A stretch of DNA of 64,000 nucleotides from Candidatus Nitrosotenuis uzonensis (GTDB taxonomy: Archaea > Thermoproteota > Nitrososphaeria > Nitrososphaerales > Nitrosopumilaceae), in the NCBI RefSeq assembly GCF_000723185.1, contig NZ_CBTY010000009.1, positions 186,001 to 250,000 of the forward strand. The letters are read 5' to 3'. Shown here piece by piece: positions 1-6,687 of the stretch; the stretch's first letter is position 1, and each line of letters starts with the position of its first letter. A program made the translations under genes and the position numbers. The notes under the pieces were generated by a model that did not search any database, was not told the DNA's origin, and saw only the letters and a program-made list of their open reading frames with translations.

Positions 1-1
1 A

Positions 2-1054
2 CAGATAGTTAGCCAGATTGCGCCGGAACTGAAGCAAAAACTCTTCGAGTTTACTGGCATTTCCGTGCCAGATAGTGTGAAGATACAGTTTCCGGGACTT
101 GAGGAATTAAAAAAAATCAAAGGGCGCAAAGTATTCTCGAGTCCACAGTCAAGGGCTTTTGTAGACGATCTCTTTGCCGCGCTCGCAAAGGAAGACAGGC
201 AGCAGCTAGTTAGCGTCATAAAAGGCGATATTGCAAAATTTCTAGTCTATTCCACCTATGCAAAGTCGTACATTTCCAAAATATCCACCACCTATGGTGA
301 CTATCTTGATGGAACGATTTACCTTAATAATTTTGTTCTTACGAGCTATCCGCAAATAATACTTTACAAACAAGGTCAGCCATTTGATGCACGATATGAA
401 TCAGTAAAGGCAGGATACATCGGAGCTCTGAAAATGACTGTGCTAGAAGAGATAACCCACTCCATTCAGACAAACCTATACGAGGGGAACAGGGCTGCAG
501 TAGTAGAGGTAAATAGGATAAACGAGGAGCTTGCAAAAATCATCCTCGATCTGAATGATTCCACGGTTGCGAGGCTTTCAGAATATCTTCAGCTCCCCGA
601 TGTCCCAGACGAGTTCCCCATTGCAAAGAGGGCCAACCTGTTTTTCATGCTAAACCCGGACAATTTCATTGTAAATGTTCTTGGTCCCGACGTGATGACA
701 TTCACAAAGGTTGAAGTGGACCCCGGAATATCCCAGATGGTGCCTCAGCTTTTGGAGATTTATCAGAGATGGCTTGCGCCAATCCAAAAGCACCATGCAA
801 TCTTTTCCACGATGGAGGGAATGGCAGAATTCTGCGTGCAGAACATACTAAAGGAGGATAGTGACTTTCACCAATATCTTACCATGTTCATGGGAACGGA
901 CATATCATCATACACGGTACGAAAGCACATGGGAAAGGATCTTGTTTCGGCAGTCCATTCAAGTCACGGCAAGAATACGTTCAATATTTTGATAAAAAAC
1001 CCGCCAACTACGCGCGAGCTTAAAGATCATCAAAGGTACCTGAGCAGGATTTGA
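2..1054 (+). CDS. conserved hypothetical protein, 5' end outside window
   Basis: The frame is open from base 2, so the true start lies upstream; a GTG at 65 would give 329 aa but lies inside the open frame. No known domain is recognised with certainty. About residue 128 (counted from the GTG) is EEITHS, which looks like a zincin HExxH helix with the first His replaced by Glu. A second helix with EGMAEF near residue 251 sits where a third metal ligand could be. The protein may be a degenerate or altered metallopeptidase-like fold; this is inference. The stop overlaps the TTG start of the next gene, so the two are probably co-transcribed. Confidence 0.7.
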   Translation, partial: QIVSQIAPELKQKLFEFTGISVPDSVKIQFPGLEELKKIKGRKVFSSPQSRAFVDDLFAALAKEDRQQLVSVIKGDIAKFLVYSTYAKSYISKISTTYGDYLDGTIYLNNFVLTSYPQIILYKQGQPFDARYESVKAGYIGALKMTVLEEITHSIQTNLYEGNRAAVVEVNRINEELAKIILDLNDSTVARLSEYLQLPDVPDEFPIAKRANLFFMLNPDNFIVNVLGPDVMTFTKVEVDPGISQMVPQLLEIYQRWLAPIQKHHAIFSTMEGMAEFCVQNILKEDSDFHQYLTMFMGTDISSYTVRKHMGKDLVSAVHSSHGKNTFNILIKNPPTTRELKDHQRYLSRI

Positions 1055-1875
1055 GCCAGAAATTCGACCCGTTTGTGGCAGAATGGGTGTCATTCTCAAG
1101 CGATGCAAGATACAATCTTGTTGAAAAATGCCTCAAGCTTGCCCAGCTGCTAGAATACCCACAACTGAAAGTGAATGATGAGATCGAAAAGATAAACGAG
1201 ATTGCAAGATCGCTCAAGATGATTCTCTCGGATGTGAAAAATCCCACATATCTGATATCTATGCTCAACGAGCATCTTTTTCAGACGCTGGGTTTTCATG
1301 GAAATAGAGAGGACTATTACGATCCTAAGAATAATTTTCTAAACGAGGTGCTTGAGAAAAAAAGAGGCATACCAATCACACTCTCAATTATCTATGTAGA
1401 GGTTGCAAGACAGATAGGACTTGATTTGCGCATCTGCGGATTCCCAAGCCATGTTGTTGTAAAGCATGGAGAAGATATCATACTGGACCCGTTTGAAGGA
1501 GGCAGACTGCTTGACATTGAGGATCTTGAGGATATTTTGTTCAGAAATTTTGGCGAGGAGATAGAGTTTGAGCCAGAGTTTTTGGATGAGTTGCCAGAGG
1601 ACAAAATACTGGTCAGAATAATAAGAAATTTGAAAAACTCGTACTCCCAGTCGTACGCTTACGAGAAAGCAATGAGATGCGCAGACATGATACTTGCAGT
1701 AGAGCCGGAAGCACCCGATGAAATCCGCGACAAGGGAATACTAGAATACAGGTTGCTGCACAACGAGGAGGCGTTAAGATATCTTAACAGGTACCTTGAG
1801 ATCGCACCGGAAGCACCCGATGTCGATTTTGTATTGGAAATGATACGGGAAATTAGAGAAAAGATTAATCAATAA
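1051..1875 (+). CDS. SirB1/transglutaminase-like TPR protein
   Basis: This 274-aa protein starts at TTG 1051, overlapping the upstream TGA. It matches the SirB1 family: the central segment with KKRGIPITLS, CGFPSHVVV and LDPFEGG holds the conserved residues of the transglutaminase-like core, and the C-terminal 90 residues look like TPR helices (repeated EAPD segments near 210 and 250). SirB1 proteins are cytosolic and their biochemical role is poorly known. The catalytic Cys-His-Asp triad is plausible (Cys in CGFPSHV, Asp in LDPFEGG) but untested. Coupled to the upstream gene by overlapping stop and start. Confidence 0.85.
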   Translation: MSQKFDPFVAEWVSFSSDARYNLVEKCLKLAQLLEYPQLKVNDEIEKINEIARSLKMILSDVKNPTYLISMLNEHLFQTLGFHGNREDYYDPKNNFLNEVLEKKRGIPITLSIIYVEVARQIGLDLRICGFPSHVVVKHGEDIILDPFEGGRLLDIEDLEDILFRNFGEEIEFEPEFLDELPEDKILVRIIRNLKNSYSQSYAYEKAMRCADMILAVEPEAPDEIRDKGILEYRLLHNEEALRYLNRYLEIAPEAPDVDFVLEMIREIREKINQ

Positions 1876-2038
1876 TCGACGTGATGTCTTTGCCTTTTTT
1901 GATTTGTGAGATTTCATGTCTTGCAAGTTTGTTTCTGAGCGCCTTTTTTAGTACATCCACCTCATTTCGTAATGAAGCAATCTCGTCTTCTAGCTTTGCC
2001 ACGCGCTCATAAATTGTCTCGCCCTCAGTTGAAGCCAT
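1865..2038 (-). CDS. small coiled-coil protein
   Basis: A 57-aa ORF with an ATG start, read on the minus strand and converging with the SirB1-like gene (11-nt overlap of ends). From about residue 10 to 40 it is a heptad-like helix (ERVAKLEDEIASLRNEVDVL), ending in a basic tail. It has no zinc ligands, signal peptide or membrane segment. The codon pattern and clean heptads argue that it is real, but the function is unknown. Confidence 0.6.
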   Translation of the reverse strand: MASTEGETIYERVAKLEDEIASLRNEVDVLKKALRNKLARHEISQIKKGKDITSIID

Positions 2039-2107
2039 GTCTGCTGTATCATTAGAAAAAGAGCTTAAAAATTTATGGGTTAATTTTTGAAGCAGTTCAG
2101 TCAGCTA

Positions 2108-2269
2108 TTACAAATCAAATTCCTGGTTGCAGGCTGCGCATTTGGCATGCTCGGCGCCTACTTGGCCAATCAGGAAGATTCTGCCCACAGTCTGGCATTT
2201 TGGGCACAAGCCTGTAGTTACGTTCTTTGGGGCTGTTTTGATGATTTTCTGTGTCTTTCGTCTGCCCAT
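2108..2269 (-). CDS. Elf1-like zinc-ribbon protein
   Basis: A 53-aa protein that begins MGRRKTQK and carries two CxxC knuckles (CPKC at about 22, CAAC at about 44). A basic MG(R/K)RK start followed by a zinc ribbon is the architecture of the elongation factor Elf1, which binds RNA polymerase near the downstream DNA in eukaryotes and has archaeal relatives. The match is by layout and length only; a generic zinc ribbon is the alternative. It lies between the coiled-coil micro-protein and the CDGSH gene, all on the minus strand. Confidence 0.6.
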   Translation of the reverse strand: MGRRKTQKIIKTAPKNVTTGLCPKCQTVGRIFLIGQVGAEHAKCAACNQEFDL

Positions 2270-2399
2270 TATTCAGCAATCACAGAGTCGTCTATTAAAT
2301 TTAAGCATCCAACGCCAATATAGATACAGAAATAGCTGAGGGTAACTGCAGACAGAATTTCACCGAATATCGCCTATCTGCCCTGCACGGTATGCACTC

Positions 2400-2618
2400 C
2401 TAAATTGATACCTGTCTTCTTGTTCCGTCCTTTTCGTAAAAGTAGATCTTGCCAGCTTCTTCGCCTGCAGTTTTTTTATGGGAGCCATCACAGAATGGTT
2501 GGTTCTCCGATAGTCCGCACATGCATATCCATTTTGACTCTCCACCGACTTTAATTTCAAGCGGACTGGTTGCGTCCTTTTTTACTATTCTTGTCACAGA
2601 CACATAATAACAATTCAA
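2400..2618 (-). CDS. CDGSH iron-sulfur domain protein
   Basis: A 72-aa protein with the diagnostic CxCx2Sx3PxCDGSH motif (CMCGLSENQPFCDGSH, about residues 32-47). This family binds a redox-active, acid-labile 2Fe-2S cluster through three Cys and one His. The single short domain matches prokaryotic mitoNEET-like proteins. The ATG start gives an N-terminal MNCYYVSVTRIVKK; a GTG a few codons in is also possible. A role in Fe-S or redox handling is known only at family level. Confidence 0.92.
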   Translation of the reverse strand: MNCYYVSVTRIVKKDATSPLEIKVGGESKWICMCGLSENQPFCDGSHKKTAGEEAGKIYFYEKDGTRRQVSI

Positions 2619-2668
2619 GGATATATTATCTTTGGATTGTCTGATTTCCCATATGTAACTTTACGACA

Positions 2669-3064
2669 TCAAACACAGAATGCAAGGTTGTCAAGGCTTT
2701 TTTGAATTTTTGTAACTTCTTTGTCAACATTTTCCATTGGATCGACTGCAACCAAAAACAAAAACGAGCCTATTGAAAAATTAATCATGATTACTTTTTC
2801 TCTTTTTGATACAGTATACAATATACGGCCGAGACACCCATCAAAGTCTTTGTTCATTGTTGCCATCAAAACGTGTTCCATAAACACCATTTCCCTTTCA
2901 AATTCACCGATCAGATTTATGCCAGGTTTGAACCCGCCGGAAATGATCTTCCCATTTTTATTAATTAATCCTGCAAATAGTATTTCCCTTTCTTGTAATA
3001 GCATATTGCATTTATGATCAAAGAGTACGCTAAGCGGCTCCATATTTATAGAAGAGAATAACAA
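2669..3064 (-). CDS. conserved thaumarchaeal hypothetical (DUF6659-like)
   Basis: 131 aa, no signal peptide or membrane segment. The alternating hydrophobic pattern (ILFAGLINKNGKIISGGF early, VIMINFSIGSFLFLVAVDP late) suggests a roadblock/profilin-like alpha-beta fold. It resembles a family that is highly paralogous in Thaumarchaeota and that I recall as DUF6659; that identification was not checked. An ATG start is used; an internal ATG eight codons later (MEPLSVLF) is possible. Divergent from the micro-protein at 3127. Confidence 0.7.
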   Translation of the reverse strand: MLFSSINMEPLSVLFDHKCNMLLQEREILFAGLINKNGKIISGGFKPGINLIGEFEREMVFMEHVLMATMNKDFDGCLGRILYTVSKREKVIMINFSIGSFLFLVAVDPMENVDKEVTKIQKSLDNLAFCV

Positions 3065-3126
3065 TTTTTAACCTCTGATTAACAATGTTAAGCAATCTCT
3101 TATTTTGACGCATATGTTAGACCATT

Positions 3127-3297
3127 ATGAATATTTACGATACCAAGATAGTCAGATGCAGCATATGTGACAAGTGCATAGGCGAGATTAGTTTTGACGC
3201 AAATATCGACTCGGCAAAATGTGTAGAATGTAACAAGCCATACACAGATAATGAAAAACAGCAAAAGACCATGACGTTTTTCACATTTGCGAGCTGA
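3127..3297 (+). CDS. small Cys-rich zinc-binding protein
   Basis: 56 aa, ATG start. Cysteines fall as CSICDKC near residues 12-18 and CVECNK near 39-42, which could form one zinc ribbon. The C-terminus is plain (MTFFTFAS). It is followed 25 nt later by another zinc micro-protein on the same strand, so they are probably one transcript. No function assigned. Confidence 0.65.
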   Translation: MNIYDTKIVRCSICDKCIGEISFDANIDSAKCVECNKPYTDNEKQQKTMTFFTFAS

Positions 3298-3322
3298 TTA
3301 GAACACAAAATCTGGAGTACGA

Positions 3323-3508
3323 ATGACGTTTACTTGTAAAGGCATCTGCAAATTCCATAAGATAATTGGCCGTTATGAAAACGGTGCAAAAAGATGCTCA
3401 CTATGTTCATGTTTTTTTGAAGCGCATAACATTCACTGTCCGTGTTGTAAGGCAAAGCTACGGACCAGATCAAGAAATTACAAGCAACGACCACTCAGCC
3501 GAGCGTAA
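3323..3508 (+). CDS. CPCC mini zinc-ribbon protein
   Basis: 61 aa with CKGIC at the N-terminus, a CSLC knuckle near 26 and CPCC near 40, followed by a basic LRTRSR tail. It is a paralog of the products at 9588 and 9767, which share the order Cx3C ... CxxC ... CPCC ... LRT(R/K)SR. The family recurs in Thaumarchaeota without an assigned role; DNA, RNA or protein binding is a guess. Confidence 0.8.
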   Translation: MTFTCKGICKFHKIIGRYENGAKRCSLCSCFFEAHNIHCPCCKAKLRTRSRNYKQRPLSRA

Positions 3509-3544
3509 CCATATATAGATTCTCCATGTAATAAGACGCACCGT

Positions 3545-3733
3545 TTATTTCCATCGCTGATGGTCAGGTGCGTTTTCACAGCGCGGGCATTTCAAGCCAT
3601 TTGTTTTGTATCCACATTTGTTGCAACGCATGCCGAATTTGAGTGGTGTTCTTGGGGATGTGGTGATTATCTTTTTTATCAGAATTGCCGCAAGTAGGAT
3701 TCCTATGCCAATTCCAATCCAGATAATTACCAC
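3545..3733 (-). CDS. membrane-anchored zinc-ribbon protein
   Basis: 62 aa. Residues 2-25 form one transmembrane helix (VIIWIGIGIGILLAAILI), followed by a CNKCGYKTNGLKCPRC zinc ribbon in the C-terminal half. The ribbon is predicted to be cytosolic from the positive KK after the helix. It converges with the CPCC gene. The function is unknown. Confidence 0.72.
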   Translation of the reverse strand: MVIIWIGIGIGILLAAILIKKIITTSPRTPLKFGMRCNKCGYKTNGLKCPRCENAPDHQRWK

Positions 3734-3836
3734 AACATCAATACATAGTCATTGAATAAAATAGTTCGTAATCTATGTGCCTAATTTGCAACCTATTATG
3801 AAAGCAAACGATACAATCAGTCTTAAACTCACTTTA

Positions 3837-3881
3837 GATGCATCATCAATATGGTTTAGACATCATTGGTAGTGATGCATC
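3837..3881. repeat. inverted repeat GATGCATCA/TGATGCATC
   Basis: Nine-base arms at 3837-3845 and 3873-3881 form a perfect inverted repeat separated by 27 nt. The GATGCATC core is itself palindromic, so the copies are also direct repeats, a form typical of paired dimeric protein sites. It overlaps the C-terminal end of the doubtful ORF at 3846. Confidence 0.5.
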
Positions 3882-3983
3882 GTAAACGATGAACTTATGA
3901 CATTTAGTGCGCTCGTATCTGTCTTTGAAGTCAGTCATCTTGACTTTGGCATTGTGTGAGCAGGCATCCTTATCCACCATCAT
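3846..3983 (-). CDS. possible 45-aa micro-protein
   Basis: ORF of 45 aa starting with two ATG codons. It contains CSH near residue 8 and CHK near 28, so a Cys/His metal site is conceivable, and charged helical sequence (KMTDFKDRYER). No promoter or SD is convincing and no homolog is recalled, so this may be chance. Confidence 0.3.
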   Translation of the reverse strand: MMVDKDACSHNAKVKMTDFKDRYERTKCHKFIVYDASLPMMSKPY

Positions 3984-3997
3984 GTCAGTTTCCTTTT

Positions 3998-4129
3998 CTA
4001 GACTTTCTGACTCTCAAGGATGGATTTTTTTAATTCCATATATGATTCCAAATATTCCTTTTTCATCAGATTTTCAGGCTTTGTCTTGTTGTTTTTTTGA
4101 TTTGCCGCATTACTTTTTGTTTTTGTCAT
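3998..4129 (-). CDS. possible 43-aa Lys/Asn-rich micro-protein
   Basis: A 43-aa ORF with ATG start. The first half is Lys/Asn/Gln-rich and the second half is an amphipathic helix (LMKKEYLESYMELKKSILES). It lies downstream of tfb on the same strand, about 95 nt past the tfb stop. Composition is protein-like but support is weak. Confidence 0.35.
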   Translation of the reverse strand: MTKTKSNAANQKNNKTKPENLMKKEYLESYMELKKSILESQKV

Positions 4130-4225
4130 TATTCAGTATGCGTATGTACCACATATTGTAGATAGACAACTATCGTTTTGCGAACAAATTGACCATCTAG
4201 ATACAGTTCGATAGATGTTTTGTTG

Positions 4226-5137
4226 TCAAAGGGTAAGCGATTTGCTCAGGCCATGTGATCTGTTTCGTATCGTCACTTCAGTAACACCAGATGCCACAGA
4301 GATCTCTCTTTGTGATATTTTGATGTTGTATTTCAAACATGATATGTATATTGCAGCTGCTGCAAGTCCCATCGGCCCCTTGCCTGCAGTTATCTCCATA
4401 TCACTTGCATCTCTGAGTATTTCAAGTGCGTGTCGCTTTGCTTTTTCATCAAGATTGATTTTGCTTGCTATCTTGGAGATACAGATTATAGAATCGGCCA
4501 CGGGCATTTTTAGATCCAGTTCCTTGACAAGCATTCTATAGCTCTTTGAGATGGATTTTTTCTTAATGTTAAGTGCCACCGATACATCATTTAGCGTCCT
4601 CGGAATTCCAGTATCTCTGCATGCAGCATACGCGGCCGCTCCCAGAACCTCTGGAATGGATCTGCCTCGGACAAGGCCTTTGCCAACTGCCTTTCTGTAG
4701 ATATAGGCAGCCTTTTCAGTTATTGAATCGGAAAGTGTGAGTTTGTCCTTTAGTTTGTCAAGCTCTATGAATGCTACTCTAAGGTTTCTGCCCGCCGATT
4801 CGTGGGTTTGACTGCGGCTATCCCAAATTCTAAGGCGTCGCATGTTTTGCTTCATCAGAGTTGAGAGAGATTTTCCTGTTGCATCTCTACTTTCAGTTCC
4901 TATTGTTGTAGACAGTCCCCTATCATGTATTGCAAGTAAGTTCGGTGTTCCAGTTCTACTTTTATCAACAGAGTCATCAGAAAACGAACGTCTTTCCGGG
5001 CGATAATCTTCGATGCATTCCACTACCACATTACCACATTTTTGACAGAATTGCTCACCAGTAGATCCGTCCGTGAGCAATGGGCCACCGCATCTAGTAC
5101 ATTTGCCATTAGCGTTCAAAGCTTGCATGATTGTCAT
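4226..5137 (-). CDS. tfb: transcription initiation factor TFB
   Basis: 303-aa TFIIB homolog that recruits RNA polymerase to TBP-bound promoters. The N-terminal zinc ribbon has CTRC at 13-16 and CQKC at 31-34. A linker with a B-reader-like segment follows (about 50-95), then two cyclin repeats (about 105-200 and 205-300) with the typical CRDTGIPRTLNDV segment. It lies 15 nt downstream of a one-domain Lrp sensor, so it is probably in the same transcript. Thaumarchaea carry several TFBs; this may be a condition-specific one given its accessory setting. Confidence 0.97.
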   Translation of the reverse strand: MTIMQALNANGKCTRCGGPLLTDGSTGEQFCQKCGNVVVECIEDYRPERRSFSDDSVDKSRTGTPNLLAIHDRGLSTTIGTESRDATGKSLSTLMKQNMRRLRIWDSRSQTHESAGRNLRVAFIELDKLKDKLTLSDSITEKAAYIYRKAVGKGLVRGRSIPEVLGAAAYAACRDTGIPRTLNDVSVALNIKKKSISKSYRMLVKELDLKMPVADSIICISKIASKINLDEKAKRHALEILRDASDMEITAGKGPMGLAAAAIYISCLKYNIKISQREISVASGVTEVTIRNRSHGLSKSLTL

Positions 5138-5152
5138 TCCAGTATTTTTTCT

Positions 5153-5395
5153 CTAATTTTGTTCCTTCTCGCTGCCCATCAAAGTTAGGGTAGAACGAAC
5201 TCTTTCCATACCTCGAATTTTTGTAGCTATTATATCCTTGATTATTTCTGCAGAGGATGCCTCGATTTTTGTTATAATATCATATGCGCCAAACACTTCA
5301 CGTGTTTCTTTTATCTTGTTGATCAGTTTTAATTCTGAAAACACTTTTTCCTCAGAGCCAAGCTCACAGTTTATCAAAACGTACGCAGTTGTCAA
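5153..5395 (-). CDS. Lrp/AsnC ligand-sensing (RAM) domain protein
   Basis: About 80 aa from TTG 5395, giving the family N-terminus LTTAYVLINCELGSE; an ATG at 5467 would add 24 Cys-rich residues not seen in relatives. It is a stand-alone RAM domain (beta-alpha-beta-beta-alpha-beta with FGAYDIITKIEA and VRSTLTLMG) without the DNA-binding HTH. Such proteins bind amino acids or partner with full-length Lrp proteins. It sits 15 nt upstream of tfb, suggesting ligand input connected to a general transcription factor. This link is inference. Confidence 0.85.
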   Translation of the reverse strand: MTTAYVLINCELGSEEKVFSELKLINKIKETREVFGAYDIITKIEASSAEIIKDIIATKIRGMERVRSTLTLMGSEKEQN

Positions 5396-5729
5396 ACGCT
5401 TATTGCACCAGCATGTGTTTTTTGCAATAACACTGGGCCATGACATTCTTTCTGCGCATCTACACAATCACGCGTTATCTTTTTTTCAAGATTACAACAA
5501 ACAAATGTCAAGTCTCTACAATCCACGCAATAACTCATGTTATTCTATAGCAATTAACACATATATAGTGTTGCTTTATATTATTGTGAATTTATTGATT
5601 TATATGTATAATTTGTGCATATTTGTTTAAAATTCCAAATATACTGCATACATTTGTCGGATGTGCAAAATACTTTCAAAAAACCACACTAGTCTATCTA
5701 AACAACAGGTATCAGATTTTCAACAACAT
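5396..5729. other. AT-rich intergenic region with two dyads
   Basis: No supported gene. The stretch holds the probable promoter of the Lrp-sensor/tfb operon. Two perfect inverted repeats occur: AATAAC-4 nt-GTTATT at 5529-5544 and AACAC-7 nt-GTGTT at 5556-5572, the latter enclosing TATATA. They could be operator sites for an Lrp-type regulator. An ORF at 5661-5855 on the plus strand overlaps the Cys-rich minus-strand ORF and looks like its shadow. Confidence 0.45.
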
Positions 5730-5846
5730 TCATGGATTCCAATGACAATCGCAATTGCACCCTTTTTTGCATTTTACTCGCTTGCAGTCAGAGCAGACTT
5801 TTTTAGGCCAGAACGATGCGGAATTCACTACACCATTAAACATCAT
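5730..5846 (-). CDS. 38-aa Cys-rich micro-protein
   Basis: Minus-strand ORF with ATG start. Its second half carries six Cys and one His in tight spacing (CSDCKRVKCKKGCNCDCH, residues 18-35), enough to bind one or two metal ions. The regular Cys spacing with Lys-rich filler is unlike a random AT-rich translation. It is too short for normal gene finders. Function unknown; a metal chaperone or metallothionein-like role is conceivable. Confidence 0.5.
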   Translation of the reverse strand: MMFNGVVNSASFWPKKVCSDCKRVKCKKGCNCDCHWNP

Positions 5847-6020
5847 TCAGCCTAATTAACTGGCTCATTGTTGCGTTCATATGATGTATCGGTGTAATTA
5901 GCATAGCATAGTGGTGTGAGTTTGCATATCCATGGTGAAGGTCTGAAGTAACTACTCAGCTATGCCTAAGTTTTTTGCCAACCTTACTTGCCTTATATGT
6001 GAGTAACGCTATATTTAGGC

Positions 6021-6104
6021 ATGTTAAAAAATCTATTTTCGAAATTAAGACAGAGACAAAAGACAGTCACTGAGACCGCAAAGTCAGAAGATGATAAGAG
6101 TTAA
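6021..6104 (+). CDS. possible 27-aa basic micro-protein
   Basis: Short ORF beginning MLKNLFSKLRQRQK, immediately before the C2H2 micro-gene (its stop is 2 nt before that ATG). The tight spacing suggests a leader or partner ORF in the same mRNA, but length alone gives weak support. Confidence 0.3.
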   Translation: MLKNLFSKLRQRQKTVTETAKSEDDKS

Positions 6105-6106
6105 GA

Positions 6107-6217
6107 ATGATCTATAACTGTAAAGACTGTAATTTTCGATGGGTTGGCTGGATTGACACTTTTTTCAAGGTAATTGAGCACGAAAAGACACATATGAGAA
6201 AACAGATCACACATTGA
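6107..6217 (+). CDS. single C2H2 zinc-finger micro-protein
   Basis: 36 aa with CKDC at 5-8 and HEKTH at 25-29, that is Cx2C-x16-Hx3H, a C2H2 zinc finger with a slightly long loop. The aromatic core (NFRW, WIDTFF) fits a folded finger. The ATG follows the preceding stop by 2 nt. Single-finger proteins of this kind occur again at 14763 and, as a two-finger form, at 15778. Nucleic acid or protein binding is likely for the fold but unproven here. Confidence 0.6.
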   Translation: MIYNCKDCNFRWVGWIDTFFKVIEHEKTHMRKQITH

Positions 6218-6280
6218 ATTTTATCAGCAAAACCAGACTTGCAAAGACCTAAATTCAATGAACGATGATTAAAGTGCGCA

Positions 6281-6430
6281 ATGAGATGCGAGAATTGTGG
6301 AGAATTGTTAAAAGAATCCAAATTCGAGATGTTAGGAAAGCAGGAAGATTATGGAATGGATTCTAAGAAGATGATTAGTTGGACATGCGATAACTGCGGA
6401 CAGGTTTGCAACAAGACAATACGTGCATAA
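6281..6430 (+). CDS. 49-aa zinc-ribbon protein
   Basis: ATG start. Two CxNCG knuckles (CENCG at about 3, CDNCG at about 36) are separated by a charged linker and make a complete zinc ribbon; a further Cys lies at 43. It is the third micro-gene in a same-strand run from 6021. No function is known. Confidence 0.65.
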   Translation: MRCENCGELLKESKFEMLGKQEDYGMDSKKMISWTCDNCGQVCNKTIRA

Positions 6431-6462
6431 GACGAAACTTGTTTCCATTACATGATTATACA

Positions 6463-6556
6463 AAAAAGGTCAAACGGAAGCGCTCTGTCTTTTCAAATTT
6501 TCTAAAATTTGTCTCCGACCAGTCTAAAAAGGTCAAATAAACAGTCTCTGTCTTTA
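6463..6556 (+). repeat. spaced direct repeat upstream of tRNA-Ser
   Basis: Two copies (6463-6493 and 6526-6556, 63 nt apart) share AAAAAGGTCAAA and CTCTGTCTT at exactly the same 8-nt spacing, while the 8 nt between them differ. The arrangement resembles paired protein-binding sites or a small duplication. It lies between the zinc-ribbon gene and the 3' end of tRNA-Ser. Confidence 0.5.
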
Positions 6557-6571
6557 CCCCCAACAAAAAGG

Positions 6572-6655
6572 CGCGGGGGATGGGATTTGAACCCACGGGT
6601 CCTTGCGGACATGGGATTAGCAATCCCACGCCCTACCAGGCTAGGCGACCCCCGC
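6572..6655 (-). tRNA. tRNA-Ser (GCT)
   Basis: 84-nt type II tRNA. The acceptor GCGGGGG (5' end at 6655) pairs with CCCCCGC; the anticodon loop TGCTAAT gives anticodon GCT, and an extended variable arm (TCCGCAAGGA) is present, as required for tRNA-Ser. The T arm GTGGGTTCAAATCCCAT is complete. No CCA is encoded and no intron is seen. A T-rich TATA-like box (TTTATTTA on the minus strand) lies about 25 nt upstream. Confidence 0.96.
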
Positions 6656-6687
6656 TCAAGTCTGCTAACAGTTACTCTGTAAATAAA

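Noticed and set aside
5661-5855. 64-aa plus-strand ORF
   Set aside because: It lies opposite the Cys-rich minus-strand ORF, whose regular Cys spacing looks coding; the plus-strand product shows no motif or plausible start context.
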